A stretch of DNA of 64,000 bases from Io17-Chloro-G2 sp965226915 (GCA_965226915.1 CBDDEJ010000010.1:434001-498000); one strand, 5' to 3'; counted from the first letter of the stretch, positions 18,784 through 29,413 are shown. Notes: a model not told the origin generated them from the sequence alone. Numbers and translations are program-made.

Positions 18784-20059
18784 ATGGGACCGGGATCACT
18801 TGAAGGCGTAAAGGTTCTCGACTTTACCACGGCGTTTGTGGGGCCTTTTTGCAGCCGCATCATGGCAGATATGGGAGCCGAGGTCATCAAGATCGAGCGG
18901 CCTGCGGAAGACCAGAACGAGCGGTTTACCCCCGAATCGCTGCCGATCAGAAACGGGGTGCCCTACCTGAATGGCGGAAAAAAGAGCCTCTGCGTCGACC
19001 TGAAGCACCCCAAGGGGCTGGAGATCGTCCACTCTCTGGTAAAGGAAGCGGACATATTCGTGGAAAACTACACTCCTCATGTAGTGCGTAGCTACGGCCC
19101 GGACTACCCGAGCCTTCGTGCCATGAATCCGGGGATCATGGGGATCATAATGTGTTCCATGACAGGGTATGGCCAGGAGGGATTCGCCTATAACCCCGAA
19201 CACGTCTGCACCGACCCCGTCGCCCAGGCCATGAGCGGGCCTGAACTGGATCACCGGTGAGCGCGACGGTGCGCCCTACACTATCGGCGGCGGGATCGGG
19301 GACACGATCACCGGCATGGCGGGAGCCCTGGCTGTGGGATACGCCCTGTTCCACCGGCAGCGCACCGGCGTCGGCCAGTACATAGACATCTCCATGATCG
19401 CCAGTCTCTTGTTTATGGACTCCCTGGGAATGCCCCGCGTCGCGGCCAACGGAGGAGTGCCCTTCCATCACCGGAACGGGAAGCAGAACACCTACACCTT
19501 CCCTATGGGAATACTGAAGGCCAGGGACGGCTATATCTCCGTCCAGGCACCAGGTCAGGGTCCGGAAAGCGCCTGGGGAAGGCTCTGCGCCTGTATGGAC
19601 CGGCGAGACCTTATTGCAGACCCACGTTACCTGAACGATGACGAAAGGCTTGCCCGCGGAGATGAGGTGGTCGCCATCGTTGAGGGCTGGCTCCAGAGCC
19701 TTCCCGATGACGAAGCGGCTCGATTAGTTCTGGCGGAAGCGCGGATTTCATCGGGCCCAGTTCTTTCCCAGGCACAGATCTATGAACATCCCCACTTCCG
19801 TGCTCAGGGAGCCTTCCAGGAGGTGGAGTACCCCGAGCTGGGGACCATCGAGGTGGTGTCGCCACCGTACAAGTTCTCCGAGACGCAGGCATGGGTACGG
19901 GGCCCGGCTCCCCAGATAGGTGAACACAACTACGAGGTCCTGGCTACCCACCTGAGTATGTCGCCCCAGGAAGTACAAGCACTCACTGATCAGGGCGTTC
20001 TTTACGAGTCTGAAGCTGCCCGCCGGAGGCGCTTGGCCGCCTCATCACCCTCTCTTTAA
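18784..20059 (+). pseudogene. CaiB/BaiF family III CoA-transferase, single-base frameshift
   Basis: Start ATG 18784 (GPGSLEGVKVLDFTTAFVGP, the family N-terminus). The catalytic Asp region is intact (EHVCTDPVAQAMSG). An extra C near 19242 (GGGCCTG instead of GGGCTG) ends the first frame at 19260. Coding continues in the next frame as GLNWITGERDGAPYTIGGG through the GVGQYIDISMIASLLFMDS motif to 20059. Joined, the protein is about 424 residues, near the normal length. These enzymes move CoA between carboxylic acids. The single indel could be a sequencing error, in which case the gene is functional. Confidence 0.88.
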
Positions 20060-20220
20060 TGGATGATCTGACTGGAACACTTCTCTTCTCGCGCGCTTTC
20101 TTCCGCTAAATTACCGTGCCAATCGGTGTAGCGCGAGACATTTCCTCTGGTCTGGATTACTTTCAAATCACGGCATACACTGGCATCAGCCCAGTGTTTG
20201 GCGCGAAACTAGGAGATAAT

Positions 20221-21138
20221 ATGGAACGACGAGTCCCCACCAAAGATGAAGTACTAGCTTATTTGAAAGAAGACCGCAACTGGGGCCGTTGGGGCACCGA
20301 CGATCAGATTGGCGCAGTGAACATGGTGACTCCCGAAAAACGCCTTGCGGCAACTAGATCGGTAAAATCCGGCCGGGCGGTCTGCCTAAGTAGGGAGTTT
20401 CCAAAGGACCCAGCGCCTAACAACCCAACGCCAGCGCTACATTTCATGAAACGGGTGGCCAGGGGACAGAATGCCGGCTACTACGGAGATTTTTACGGGA
20501 TCTCTTACCACGGCACGGCCACCACGCACTTAGACGCTCTTTGTCACGTCTGGAACGAGGACGGGATGTGGAACGGACGCCACCCGGACGAAGCGGCCAA
20601 TATGGACGGCGCTTTGTGGGGGTCCGTTGACCACTGGAAAGAGGGAATTATCACCCGTGGAGTTTTGCTGGACGTCCCCAAGCACCGGGGTGAGCCATAC
20701 GTGACGATGGAAAAGCCGGTCCACGGTTGGGAATTGGAGGATATCGCCAAGGAGCAGGGCGTCACCATGGAACCGGGAGACGCGTTAATTGTTTACAGCG
20801 GACGGGAGATGTGGAACCAAGACGGCAACCCGCTGTGGGGAAGCGAATCCACGACGCGCCCCGGTCTCCACGCTTCGTGCCTCAAATTCATCCGAGAGTC
20901 GGATTGCTGCTTGCTGGTATGGGACATGATGGACTTTACCCCCAACGGATATGACCTGCCATGGTCGGTCCACGGCTCCATCTTCGCCTACGGCATCGGC
21001 TTGTTGGACAATGCGTTGCTGCAACCGCTGGCGGAAGCTTGCTTTGAAGAGGGCCGCTACGAGTTTATGCTCACAGTCAACCCGCTTCGGGTAGTGGGCG
21101 GCACCGGCTCGCCGGTTAACCCCGTGGCCGTTTTGTAA
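20221..21138 (+). CDS. Cyclase family protein (kynurenine formamidase-like metal hydrolase)
   Basis: ATG at 20221 with AGGAG 6 bases upstream gives 305 residues; in-frame codons further upstream lack a ribosome site. The cyclase-family metal motif is present as YHGTATTHLDALCHVW (His-Gly-Thr ... Thr-His-x-Asp-x3-His). A later PGDALIVYSGREMWNQDG segment is typical of this long subfamily. Enzymes of the group hydrolyse cyclic or formylated amides and related substrates. It follows the CoA-transferase by 160 bases on the same strand. Confidence 0.88.
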   Translation: MERRVPTKDEVLAYLKEDRNWGRWGTDDQIGAVNMVTPEKRLAATRSVKSGRAVCLSREFPKDPAPNNPTPALHFMKRVARGQNAGYYGDFYGISYHGTATTHLDALCHVWNEDGMWNGRHPDEAANMDGALWGSVDHWKEGIITRGVLLDVPKHRGEPYVTMEKPVHGWELEDIAKEQGVTMEPGDALIVYSGREMWNQDGNPLWGSESTTRPGLHASCLKFIRESDCCLLVWDMMDFTPNGYDLPWSVHGSIFAYGIGLLDNALLQPLAEACFEEGRYEFMLTVNPLRVVGGTGSPVNPVAVL

Positions 21139-21270
21139 ATTCTCTTACTCATAAGCGCCCGTGTCAGCGGGCACGTTACAGGGAGGTATATGGAATGCTG
21201 TACCTTCAGTTAAATGGAAGCCCATTCCACTAAACAGCGGTTCTGGACCCTTAAAGTAGGAGTATCACGG

Positions 21271-21699
21271 ATGCCTCGCGAACTCACACGGCAGGAGTTT
21301 CAGGACTTCCTCGACAGCAAGCCCGGTTGGATAATGTTGAGCACAGTTGGACCCAACGGTTATCCACACACTGTGCCTTTGGGATATTTCCGTTTCGGCG
21401 ACGAAATACTGATGGGGGTGCGTGGCGGGACCAGGAAGCTGAGAAACATTCAGGCGAACCCAAAAGTTAGTTTGCTCCTCGAGAGCGGACGCACGAGACA
21501 AGAGATAAAAGGGCTCATGATCCAGGGAACAGCTACTCTACATACGGATCCAAAGGAAACGGTGCGATATGCTCGAGAGGCGGCGAAGCAGCGGGGTGTC
21601 CCCGAGTCAGAGCTTCCGACCGAGGCACGAAAAGACGCAGTTTATATCAGAGTACTTCCCGAGCGCCTGCGCTCGTGGGATTATTCGTCCGACCCCTAA
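21271..21699 (+). CDS. Pyridoxamine 5'-phosphate oxidase-like (PPOX split-barrel, FMN or F420) protein
   Basis: ATG at 21271 is preferred over 21214 because TAGGAG lies 8 bases before it. The 142 residues show the split-barrel fold: GWIMLSTVGPNGYPHTVPLG and RGGTRKLRNIQANPKVSLLL, then IQGTATLHTDPKE and a C-terminal VYIRVLPERLRSWDY. The family binds FMN or F420 and reduces small substrates; which one is not evident. It lies between the cyclase and the GMC oxidoreductase on the same strand. Confidence 0.85.
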   Translation: MPRELTRQEFQDFLDSKPGWIMLSTVGPNGYPHTVPLGYFRFGDEILMGVRGGTRKLRNIQANPKVSLLLESGRTRQEIKGLMIQGTATLHTDPKETVRYAREAAKQRGVPESELPTEARKDAVYIRVLPERLRSWDYSSDP

Positions 21700-21862
21700 T
21701 CGGAGCGGGTCGAATAACTGCGGCTTGTAGCCACGCTTCAATGGTCGCCCTAGAGGGAGATGTGACCTACACCTCTTACAGCGACTGAACGGCTTTGAAC
21801 TCGGCGAGCCCAAACTCGCACCGTGAAAGAAAGGTTCATAAATTGCATGGGGGATTTTAGTC

Positions 21863-23404
21863 ATGAAATATGACCACATTGTCGTTGGCGGTGGGACGGC
21901 CGGCTGCATCTTAGCGGCCAAGCTATCCGAAGACGCTGATCGCTCAGTGCTCCTATTGGAAGCAGGACCGGAATATCCTAACTTCGATCTGCTGCCGGAC
22001 ATGCTGAAATACGGCTGGGGGTTGGTCAACCTACAGGCCCGAGCGGCCGGGTCTCCTTACAACTGGTCATTCACGGGTACGGCCACGCCACAGCAGTCCA
22101 AGCCCATGCCGGTACCCAGGGGAAGGGTGCTGGGCGGGTCCAGCGCCATCAACGGCCAGACTTTCATACGCGGAGCGCCAGAGGACTTCGACACCTGGGC
22201 TTCCTGGGGAAACGACGATTGGTCCTACCTAAAGGTCCTGCCCTACTTCCGCCGGATCGAGAACGACGCGGACTTCCAGGACGACTTTCACGGGACCGAT
22301 GGGCCCGTCCCGGTACGCCGTCATAAACGCGAGGATTGGCCGCCCTTACAGGAGGCATTCTACCGGGCCTGCGTCTCAGCAGGGTACCCAGACATTCCTG
22401 ACGTACACGACCCAGACGCCACCGGAGTGAGCCTGCGAGCCGAGAACAACGTTGACGGCGTACGCATGAGCATGGCCCTGACCCACATCGAGCCCAACCG
22501 AAGCCGTCTCAACTTGACCACAAAGGCCAATGTTCAAGTGAGACGAATCGCATTCGACGGCAAACTGGCCACGGGACTTGAGGTGGAGAGCGGCGGAGAG
22601 ACGTTCCTGTTGGAGGCAGAACAAATCACCCTCTGCGCCGGCGCCGTAGGATCGCCCCAACTCCTGATGCTATCAGGGATTGGCCCAAGCGATCAGCTTG
22701 GGCCACTGGGTATCCCCGTTGTTGTGGATTCTCCCGGGGTAGGGCAGAACATGCGCGACCACCCCAACGTGGTGGTCCGATTCACGGTGCGCGAAGACCG
22801 GCCCGACGAGACAGTCGCCCGGCGGGCCCTCCGCCTGCGCTACACCGCTACCGGGTCATCCACCCCTAACGATATGATTCTGTCACCGTCCTCCCTGAAC
22901 ACGGTGGTCAAAGAGGATGATGACCCGACCCACAGCATCAACTGCGGATTGTACCTCGCGATTGGTAAGGGAGAACTACGCCTGGAGTCCACCGACCCCG
23001 GCGTCCAACCCAGCATGGACTACCATTACCTGGAGGAACCCTGGGACCGTGAAAGGTTACGGGAAGCGATAAGGAAGTGCGTGTACTTCTTGGAAGGCGC
23101 GGCGTACGGGGGAATAGTCGACCAGCGTACCGCACCAACCGACGCCGACCTGGCCACCGACGAAGCCCTGGACGACTGGATGCTGCTCAACGTAAGCACG
23201 TCCTTCCATATTTCCGGCACCTGCAAGATGGGCGCTGCCGGCGATCCGATGGCCGTGGTTGACCAGTATCTAAACGTCCGGGGTGTGGAGGGGTTGCGCG
23301 TGGCCGACGCCTCGGTCATGCCGGACGTGGTGCGCGCCAATACCAATGTAACCACTATGATGATTGCGGAGCGCGCCGCCGAGTTCATCCGCGAAGGACG
23401 CTAG
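21863..23404 (+). CDS. GMC-family FAD-dependent oxidoreductase (choline/alcohol dehydrogenase-like)
   Basis: 513 residues, intact. The N-terminal FAD motif is YDHIVVGGGTAGCILAAKL. GMC signature 1 is PMPVPRGRVLGGSSAINGQT and signature 2 is GAVGSPQLLMLSGIGPSDQL. The C-terminal catalytic region has SFHISGTCKMG (active-site His) and LRVADASVMPDVVRANTN. It oxidises primary or secondary alcohols with FAD; the substrate is unknown. The interrupted gene at 6223-9546 is a paralogue. Confidence 0.93.
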   Translation: MKYDHIVVGGGTAGCILAAKLSEDADRSVLLLEAGPEYPNFDLLPDMLKYGWGLVNLQARAAGSPYNWSFTGTATPQQSKPMPVPRGRVLGGSSAINGQTFIRGAPEDFDTWASWGNDDWSYLKVLPYFRRIENDADFQDDFHGTDGPVPVRRHKREDWPPLQEAFYRACVSAGYPDIPDVHDPDATGVSLRAENNVDGVRMSMALTHIEPNRSRLNLTTKANVQVRRIAFDGKLATGLEVESGGETFLLEAEQITLCAGAVGSPQLLMLSGIGPSDQLGPLGIPVVVDSPGVGQNMRDHPNVVVRFTVREDRPDETVARRALRLRYTATGSSTPNDMILSPSSLNTVVKEDDDPTHSINCGLYLAIGKGELRLESTDPGVQPSMDYHYLEEPWDRERLREAIRKCVYFLEGAAYGGIVDQRTAPTDADLATDEALDDWMLLNVSTSFHISGTCKMGAAGDPMAVVDQYLNVRGVEGLRVADASVMPDVVRANTNVTTMMIAERAAEFIREGR

Positions 23405-23438
23405 GCGGCCGCTGGTTTTTGCGCAAAGAATTGGGCCG

Positions 23439-24552
23439 TCAACCCCCAATGCCGTAAAGCCGGGCGCAATTGTCCCATAAAAACTTGCGTTTGGTTTGGT
23501 CGGAGAGTGGCATCTGCAAGAACCGCTCCACCGACCTGGGGTACTTGGAGTCGGCGTGGGGGTAGTCGGTGGAGAACACGATGTTGTCCTCCAAACCGTA
23601 CTTGGAGACCATCTCGGCCGGCTCCTCGTCGCACTCTACCGACAGGTAGCATTGCCGCCGAAAATACTCGCTGGGTTTCATCTGGAGGTCCGGGTGGTCG
23701 TAGGCCGCCGACATCTCATAGTGCTCGTCCAAACGCCACAGGAGCCAGGGCGCCCAGGAGCAATTGCCCTCCAAAAACGCCACTTTCAGGTTGGGGAAGC
23801 GCTCCAGAACACCGCCCCCGGCCAGGTCAACCACCGCCAGCATCATGGCCATCGAATGGGTGCAGGTGTGATAGAGCATGTGAGTTTCGAAGTTGTCTCC
23901 GGGCTGGGGCAAGTCCACAAGTCCGCCTTCGTGGAAGCTCAGTGGAACGCCCAGCCGTTCGATTTCAGACCATAGGGGATCGTAATGAGGGTCGTGCCAG
24001 TTGCGTCCTTTCACTGGATTCGGCCGCATGAAAATCGTCTTGAAGCCAAGTTCATTTACTGCACGCTTGGCCTCGTGGACGGCGCCTTCGACGTCGTGGG
24101 GAGCGACCATGCCCGCTCCGAATAACCGCTCCGAGCCGGAGCAAAACTCTGCCAGCCAGTCGTTGTATGCCCGGGATATCGCGGTGGCCAGAGCTGGCTC
24201 GATGTCGTCGGAACCCAGACTGAATAGGCCTCGGCTGGGAAACATGATAGCCAAGTCGATCCCTTCATTGTCCATGGCTGTCACTTGGGAGCCACCGTCC
24301 CATTTGCGCTCCTCAGGATCAGCGTACACGTCCATCTGCGCTGTCATGAGGGGCATTATCCCGTTGGTGTAGCTGCGGTTTTCAGGCGGGTATACCCGCC
24401 CCGCCAAATTGGATGGCAAGGTCCCGGGGATGGCGGCTCATGCCTTTAGGGGCACGGTCCTTGAATGCTGGGTCGATGTACCTTTCCCAAAGGTCCGCTG
24501 GTTCTACGACGTGCATGTCAGAGTCCATGACTTTGAAGCCGTCTTTTGCCAT
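23439..24552 (-). pseudogene. Amidohydrolase-2 family metal-dependent hydrolase, single-base frameshift
   Basis: ATG at 24552 follows GGAGG with 8-base spacing. It begins MAKDGFKVMDSDMHVVEPAD, with the DxH metal motif. Near 24405-24415, in a GGCGGGGCGGG run, the frame shifts to VYPPENRSYTNGIM and continues to 23439. The rest shows the TIM-barrel features: WDGGSQVTAMDNEGIDLAIM, GVPLSFHEGG and the C-terminal DNIVFSTDYPHADSKYPRSV (Asp ligand). The corrected length is about 370 residues, as expected for decarboxylase/hydrolase members. The indel could be a read error. Confidence 0.87.
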
Positions 24553-24829
24553 TGCCTGCGCCTCCATGTTTGATCGCTCGGTTTGCCTCTCACGGAGACA
24601 TGGGAAATTAGGAGCTTTCCAGAACTTGGAAGTGGTCCTCCGTCGGACTGCAGCTTGTGCCGTTGATGGGCACGATGTCCTGAGGGCAGGCAGAAAATGC
24701 AACTACGGAGTGATGAAGCCCAAAGGGCCTTGAACTCTGGAGGGCACCAAGAAACCCATCGCCCTTACAGTATTAAGTTCGAAAGTCCCACGTGGTCATT
24801 AATCTCGATCTAGCCGGAACAAATGCTAG

Positions 24830-24974
24830 TACTACAACGACGCGTTATGAGAAAACACGCTCAGGTCTTCTTCTTCAGCTACGGACCGTTCATCATGGGA
24901 GACTCGCACTCGTTCGTTGCCAGCTTCAAAATCCGCCCACGAGTTACCTTGTAGGATAACACGTCGTTGTAGTA
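24830..24974. mobile_element. 145-bp CTAG-flanked MITE (type B), copy 3
   Basis: By eye identical to the pair at 16121-16414. It is flanked by CTAG at 24826-24829 and 24975-24978 and lies between decayed genes, so no frame is interrupted. Confidence 0.92.
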
Positions 24975-25041
24975 CTAGGGGGCCGGCCTCGTGGTGGAAG
25001 GGTTTTGCGATGGTTTCCGTGGGACTTACCAAAGAGCTTTG

Positions 25042-25887
25042 CTATGGATCCGTAGGCCTGGAAGCACCTGTGCCCCATTTGGAGCCTGCATCACAAAGAT
25101 GAACTCGGGCACGGAAATCGGTGGGAATCTGCGTCTCCCACACAGTGCAATACGTGGCGGTGGCTTGGTTACCCGTTTTATCGGTGGCGGAGAAGGTCAT
25201 CAGAGTAGCGGTGTCAATCACGAAGCAGTCAGGTCGGTCATGAAGAAAAACTTCTCTCTCTCCATCCACGATGTCGTAGGCCTTGAACTTATCCAGGAAA
25301 GCCTCCAGGAAAGCCTCCAGGAAAGCCTCCAGGAAAGCCTCCAGGAAAGCCTCCAGGAAAGCCTGGACCTCCTCATCGTTAATCGAAACGCCGACCTGGT
25401 CCCCCTCATCGGACTTACACGCAACGTTGGCCTTCACAACGGTATCCTCGGGCACTATGAGCTTTGGGGGAGTGGTGTCGACTACAGTCACACTGGCTGT
25501 CGCGTCGACAGAGTTACCGCTGTCATCAATAGCCGTGAAGGTCACTTCAATAGGAGTATCAATCGGGAAGAAGAAGGGGGCATCGTGCGTAACCGGTATG
25601 CGGCCCCCCCCGTCGATAGCAATTGCCCCCTCCAAAAATTTTATGATATCTTTAGTCGTGTGGGCACGACTCAAGGTTTTCCCCTCGACCTTGATAGGAT
25701 TTGGTACGTTAAGAAACACCGGCGCGGTGGTATCCACCACCTTGACGGTCCTAGTTACCTCCATGGCCGGGTTGCCAGCCAAATCACTTACGTTATATGT
25801 GACGTGGTGGGGACCAAGAACCAGTGTGTCTATGGGCAGTCCGCCAGAGAGGATAGAGGCGGTGAGGTCTCCGTCCACGATATCCAC
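25042..25887 (-). pseudogene. Hyalin-repeat/DUF5011-type surface protein fragment with a 12-bp tandem repeat
   Basis: The 281-residue frame has two or three immunoglobulin-like HYR modules: AVDIVDGDLTASILSG and VDTTAPVFLNVPNPIKVEG, then VDTTPPKLIVPEDTVVKANV. The frame is open upstream to about 26078 without an ATG, and the HYR homology starts mid-domain, so the N-terminus is missing. The last 40 residues are not HYR-like. Six perfect copies of a 12-base unit (25293-25364) encode AFLE repeats between two modules. Such proteins are usually secreted; no signal sequence survives here. Confidence 0.75.
25293..25364. repeat. Six perfect tandem copies of the 12-bp unit CCAGGAAAGCCT
   Basis: The 72-base array lies in the HYR-protein fragment. 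On the minus strand each unit adds four residues (Ala-Phe-Leu-Glu), so copy-number change keeps the reading frame. A helical spacer of this kind is not part of the HYR fold. Confidence 0.95.
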
Positions 25888-26193
25888 AGCTGTGGCACCG
25901 GCATGGTGCCAGGTCCAATCACGGAGCGGACCTTTGGTGAAGGAGGTGGGGAAGATGGCGAATCGTCCCGGCCCGCCGTAGGTGCGGCCAGAGCCGAGAG
26001 TTTCAGCATTCGGTGGATACGTTGCTAGCTCAGCGGCGAAAGGCGGGGTAGTTGACCGAGAGGGACTATTAGGCTAACGTCTAGTCTTGATTTCCTCTAT
26101 GGCTGCTTGCTCCCAATGCTCACCGGAGGGAAGTAGCGGCGATAGCAGCCGCTTCTGGGAATGACACGCTGACCCCAGGAACATGGGATCTTA

Positions 26194-26459
26194 TCATGAA
26201 TTCCAGAATGTCCATTTCATCTGGGCCGAGTTCCTTGCGCATCGTAACCGGTGCGCAAGGAACTCGGCCCACTTCTTCTTGCCTACCATCGCCACGTAAG
26301 CCAACCGCCGGCTATCTGGACTGAAACAGATACCTGCTTTTCCTAGATTCTCGTACTGCTTCTGTTCCTCCCCATCCAGGACCACAGACCGCTTCTTGCC
26401 GACCTTGGCCACGTAGGCCCCTTCGGTGTTAACGCGACCCAGCCGCAGTTAGTGGCCCA
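26194..26459 (-). pseudogene. WD40/TolB-like beta-propeller fragment ending in a hairpin
   Basis: From about 26440 the frame reads GAYVAKVGKKRSVVLDGEEQ, then GICFSPDSRRLAYVAMVGKK, two propeller repeats. It breaks down inside the 26222-26271 inverted repeat, and nothing propeller-like follows. No proper start is present. It abuts the MetE-like truncated gene at 26461. Confidence 0.65.
26222..26271. repeat. Perfect 20-bp inverted repeat with 10-base loop
   Basis: Arms 26222-26241 and 26252-26271 are exact complements around TGGGCCGAGTTCCTTGCGCA. There is no T-run on either side, so it does not look like an intrinsic terminator. It coincides with the end of the propeller homology. Confidence 0.92.
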
Positions 26460-26460
26460 C

Positions 26461-27240
26461 CTAAGGTCGCGGGCGAATTTGAGGTCTTGGGGTCGGTTGG
26501 GGCTGCGGCTGAGGTCTTGGCGGTGGTTCTGGGATGGTGGCTCTAATTTTGATGTTTGGTCCCAACATAAGCTGCCTCCTTAAGTGGTGACTGTCGATAT
26601 TTGAAGAAACATCTGCCGAGCCCCGTGCGTACTCCCCCTTGAAAAAGTCAGCCAAGGCGTAGAAAAACTCCTCTTCCGTCTCGTAGAAATCGTTCCACAG
26701 GAAGTGGGATAACCAACCGGGACTGAGCACAGGGAAGAAAAAATCTTCCAAGTCCGCGCCGGCAGCTTCGATGCCTGCCTTGGTTACCTCGATTTCGTGC
26801 TTGATTTTTCCTTGTCCCAGGTACTCCAAGGAGCCGGTAACCGCTTCTCTTTGCGTGGCAGGTGGGATGGTGACTCCAGGCATCGGGGTATTCCCAATGG
26901 AATCGTAGACTGCGAAAAACCCCCTAAACTCGAGTATACACCTTTCCGGCTGGTTGGCTAATATCCACGCCGGCTTGTCGGGGGAAACCGGTCTCATTTC
27001 CACTCCGGTCGTGCGGCCGTCATAGTACCCTTGGTCGCGAGTCTTCCAGAACTCTCCATCGCTGTGGATGTCGTTGTTCAGCTCAACCTGCCGATTCACC
27101 ATCTCTGTTACCCCAGATCTGACCAACTCATCATATTTTCTTGGGTCACCGGTGGGGGCCGCGACGATTTCTCCCATATTACTGGGGTTAGGCAGCCTGC
27201 CCGCATGGGTGGTCAGGATTCTATCGGTGCTGCGCTTCAT
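26461..27240 (-). pseudogene. MetE-like (cobalamin-independent methionine synthase superfamily) protein, truncated, with an unrelated proline-rich tail
   Basis: Start at 27240 (MKRSTDRILTTHAGRLPNPS), the usual N-terminus of the short MetE-like hydrolase/synthase family. Further matches are NDIHSDGEFWKTRDQGYYDG and AGADLEDFFFPVLSPGWLSH. Homology ends near residue 205 (LADFFKGEYA), before the C-terminal zinc-binding half of about 150 residues. The remaining 55 residues end in PRPQPQPQPTPRPQIRPRP, which is not part of the family. It appears to be a deletion fusion. Confidence 0.8.
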
Positions 27241-27782
27241 GGTCTAGCTCCTTGGAATCCGTGGTTTTGGAAAATGAGATGTGCTGCCCGGTAGCGGCAA
27301 CGACCTTGGAGGCCAACTCCTGTATCGATACGCCACGTTCCAAGTCTCCATCAACAAAACCCGGCCTCCCCGAAACACGATTCGTTCTTCAGGCCAACCG
27401 TAGAACTCGGCAGGCGTCAGAGTAAGGTGGCGGGCTGGAGATCTACAAACGGCGGAAGGGATGGCTAGGTCCGGGGATGCCCCGCTTTATTTTTCTGGAT
27501 CAGGCGCATCGCTCGTAGCTCGCGCTGGACCCAGTTTGCCAGTAGGAAGGGGTGAGCTATCGGTTGCGATTGCCTGAATACGATCTGCAAATTCGTCCCA
27601 ATTTGTGGTAGACGAATTGGGAGGCGGCGGCAATTTCGCGTTGATATCATTCACATAGACCATCTTCCCTATATTGTGCATGTCGAGCACACAAGCGGTT
27701 ATTGGGAGCGCCTGAAGGAGTGGTCTGAGGCAGGGCGCCGCACAACCGCGATCCAAACCCAGAACCGAGAGATCAATCAGAG
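27241..27782. other. Stretch without a recognised gene
   Basis: 542 bases. The minus strand at about 27290-27420 can be read as TPAEFYGWPEERIVFRGG, and at 27487-27756 as VYVNDINAKLPPPPNSSTTN. I recognise neither, and both look like scraps of older genes. Confidence 0.4.
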
Positions 27783-28262
27783 GTGAAACGGGCCACCTCT
27801 CATCGAGAACGCATCATTGACGACTGCGCCAACCAAGACATAGATCTTCCCGAATACAAAATTCTTATCGAGAAGTTGAAGGCACGGATTCAGCGTCTGG
27901 AACGCCAGATTGCTGACCAAAGGCAAAGCTCAGCCAAGGCGGATCAAAAAGCGTTGACTAACGTAGAGTCCTTCTGTGAGACGGTGAATAAGGGGCTGGA
28001 CAGCCTCACATTCGAGGGAAAGCAGAGTTTGCTGCGTTTCTTGGTTGAAAGGATTGTTGTGGAAGAAGGCAAAGTCAGAGTCGAAGCAGTCATTCCACTA
28101 GACGGAGAAACAGTCGATTCGGTTGGATTGCGTCCACAGAGTAGAATCACTGGTACAGGTTGGGGCGCAGCGCCAGCACGCACGCGACTTTGCTGCACTT
28201 CCAGACGAGGCAACGTTAGCAAAAATTCAGCGCTCTGGGCTACACCGGCCAAGGTTGTTTGA
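27783..28262 (+). pseudogene. Large serine recombinase, C-terminal remnant
   Basis: The frame encodes a basic coiled coil (RERIIDDCANQDIDLPEYKI and LKARIQRLERQIADQRQSS). It is followed by VESFCETVNKGLDSLTFEGK and LLRFLVERIVVEEGKVRVEA, the C-terminal region of resolvase/invertase-type large serine recombinases. The catalytic resolvase domain and zinc ribbon are absent. After about 28110 the family similarity ends. This suggests an old integrated element in the region. Confidence 0.75.
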
Positions 28263-29089
28263 TCGAGAGGCGGTGCCTATGGATGGAATGGACAGTCAAT
28301 GAAGAAGTGAGGTGTATCATGAAATTCGGACAGGTAGCCAAGTGAGAGCTCTGCTCCTAAAATAGCACAGCTGTGGCTGTGAAGGATGAAGCACAGCGCA
28401 TCATTGGGCGGCCCTGGAGGTGGCGAAGGGCGATGAAATAGTGGCCCAATTACCCGCCGGGCGCAAGATCCATCTAGGCATGGACGAAGCCATTGGCGTA
28501 GGTGCCACCGACGTTTTTGACGGAATCCACGAAAAACGGCAGAGGGTCGATGAGGCCCTGGCCGCCCAGACACACAGCAGATTGGCCAACTCAAAGGTGA
28601 GAGGGATTTCTACGCGGAGAGGTCCGGGCCATGAGGCGGGAATTGCGGCGGTAAATGGTGGGCCACCAGCATCCAGCCCTGTCCGCCGTCCAGCAGTGCA
28701 TCTTGATGGAAATCACCAGGCCAAGTGTCTACTATTATCCCCCTAGAGAGTCTTCCTAAAAGACAGAAAGCGATGAAGCTAATCCACTAGCAGTACCTGG
28801 CTGCACCCTTCCGTGTCGAGGCTCATAAGGCCCTCGCTGGATAGGCAAGGTCACTCGGCAAACCGGAAGCGGGTCAGCGTTTAAGGCGGACCATGGAACT
28901 ACAGGCCATCTTGTGGCGGGCCCGGACCAGCCAGCCGGCATCGGGGCGCCAGTTCACCAGCGAGGGATTCACCGAGCCCCTGTAGGAAGACGGGGTCAGG
29001 ATTAGCCCCGATAGACGCGGGACCTTCGGGTTGGATGGGAAAATCAGGTACACTGACAACATCTTTGTGGAGTAGATCCGGCGTACTAG

Positions 29090-29234
29090 TACTACAACGA
29101 CGCGTTATCCTACAAGGTAACTCGTGGGCGGATTTTGAAGCTGGCAACGAACGAGTGCGAGTCTCCCATGATGAACGGTCCGTAGCTGAAGAAGAAGACC
29201 TGAGCGTGTTTTCTCATAACGCGTCGTTGTAGTA
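29090..29234. mobile_element. 145-bp CTAG-flanked MITE (type B), copy 4, inverted
   Basis: Reverse orientation relative to copies 1-3; by eye one base differs, in the inner part of one terminal repeat. CTAG at 29086-29089 and 29235-29238. It is the first of three elements stacked at one target site. Confidence 0.93.
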
Positions 29235-29238
29235 CTAG

Positions 29239-29409
29239 AGGTCTGGCCGGAAAGCCATTGGCCGGGTTTCGCGCTACGCCAGACAGACGTATTATAGTCT
29301 TATGTGGCATGATAGTATCTGTAATACGGTTCAAGAACCCACTCTTACATCGACAATCGTCGCTAAGAAAACGACGACTTGGGGAGAATCGGGGTTTCCG
29401 TCCGAGTTT
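29239..29409. mobile_element. 171-bp CTAG-flanked MITE (type A), copy 2
   Basis: Follows the type-B MITE directly, sharing CTAG 29235-29238, and ends at CTAG 29410-29413. It differs from the other two type-A copies at a handful of positions (for example AGTATCTG for AGTGTCTG). Confidence 0.9.
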
Positions 29410-29413
29410 CTAG

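Noticed and set aside
25293..25364. CRISPR-like array
   Set aside because: The repeats are contiguous 12-base units without spacers and lie inside a coding frame.
28277..28594. Minus-strand open frame beside the recombinase remnant
   Set aside because: It is antisense to recognisable IS3 OrfA traces and has no homology I can see.
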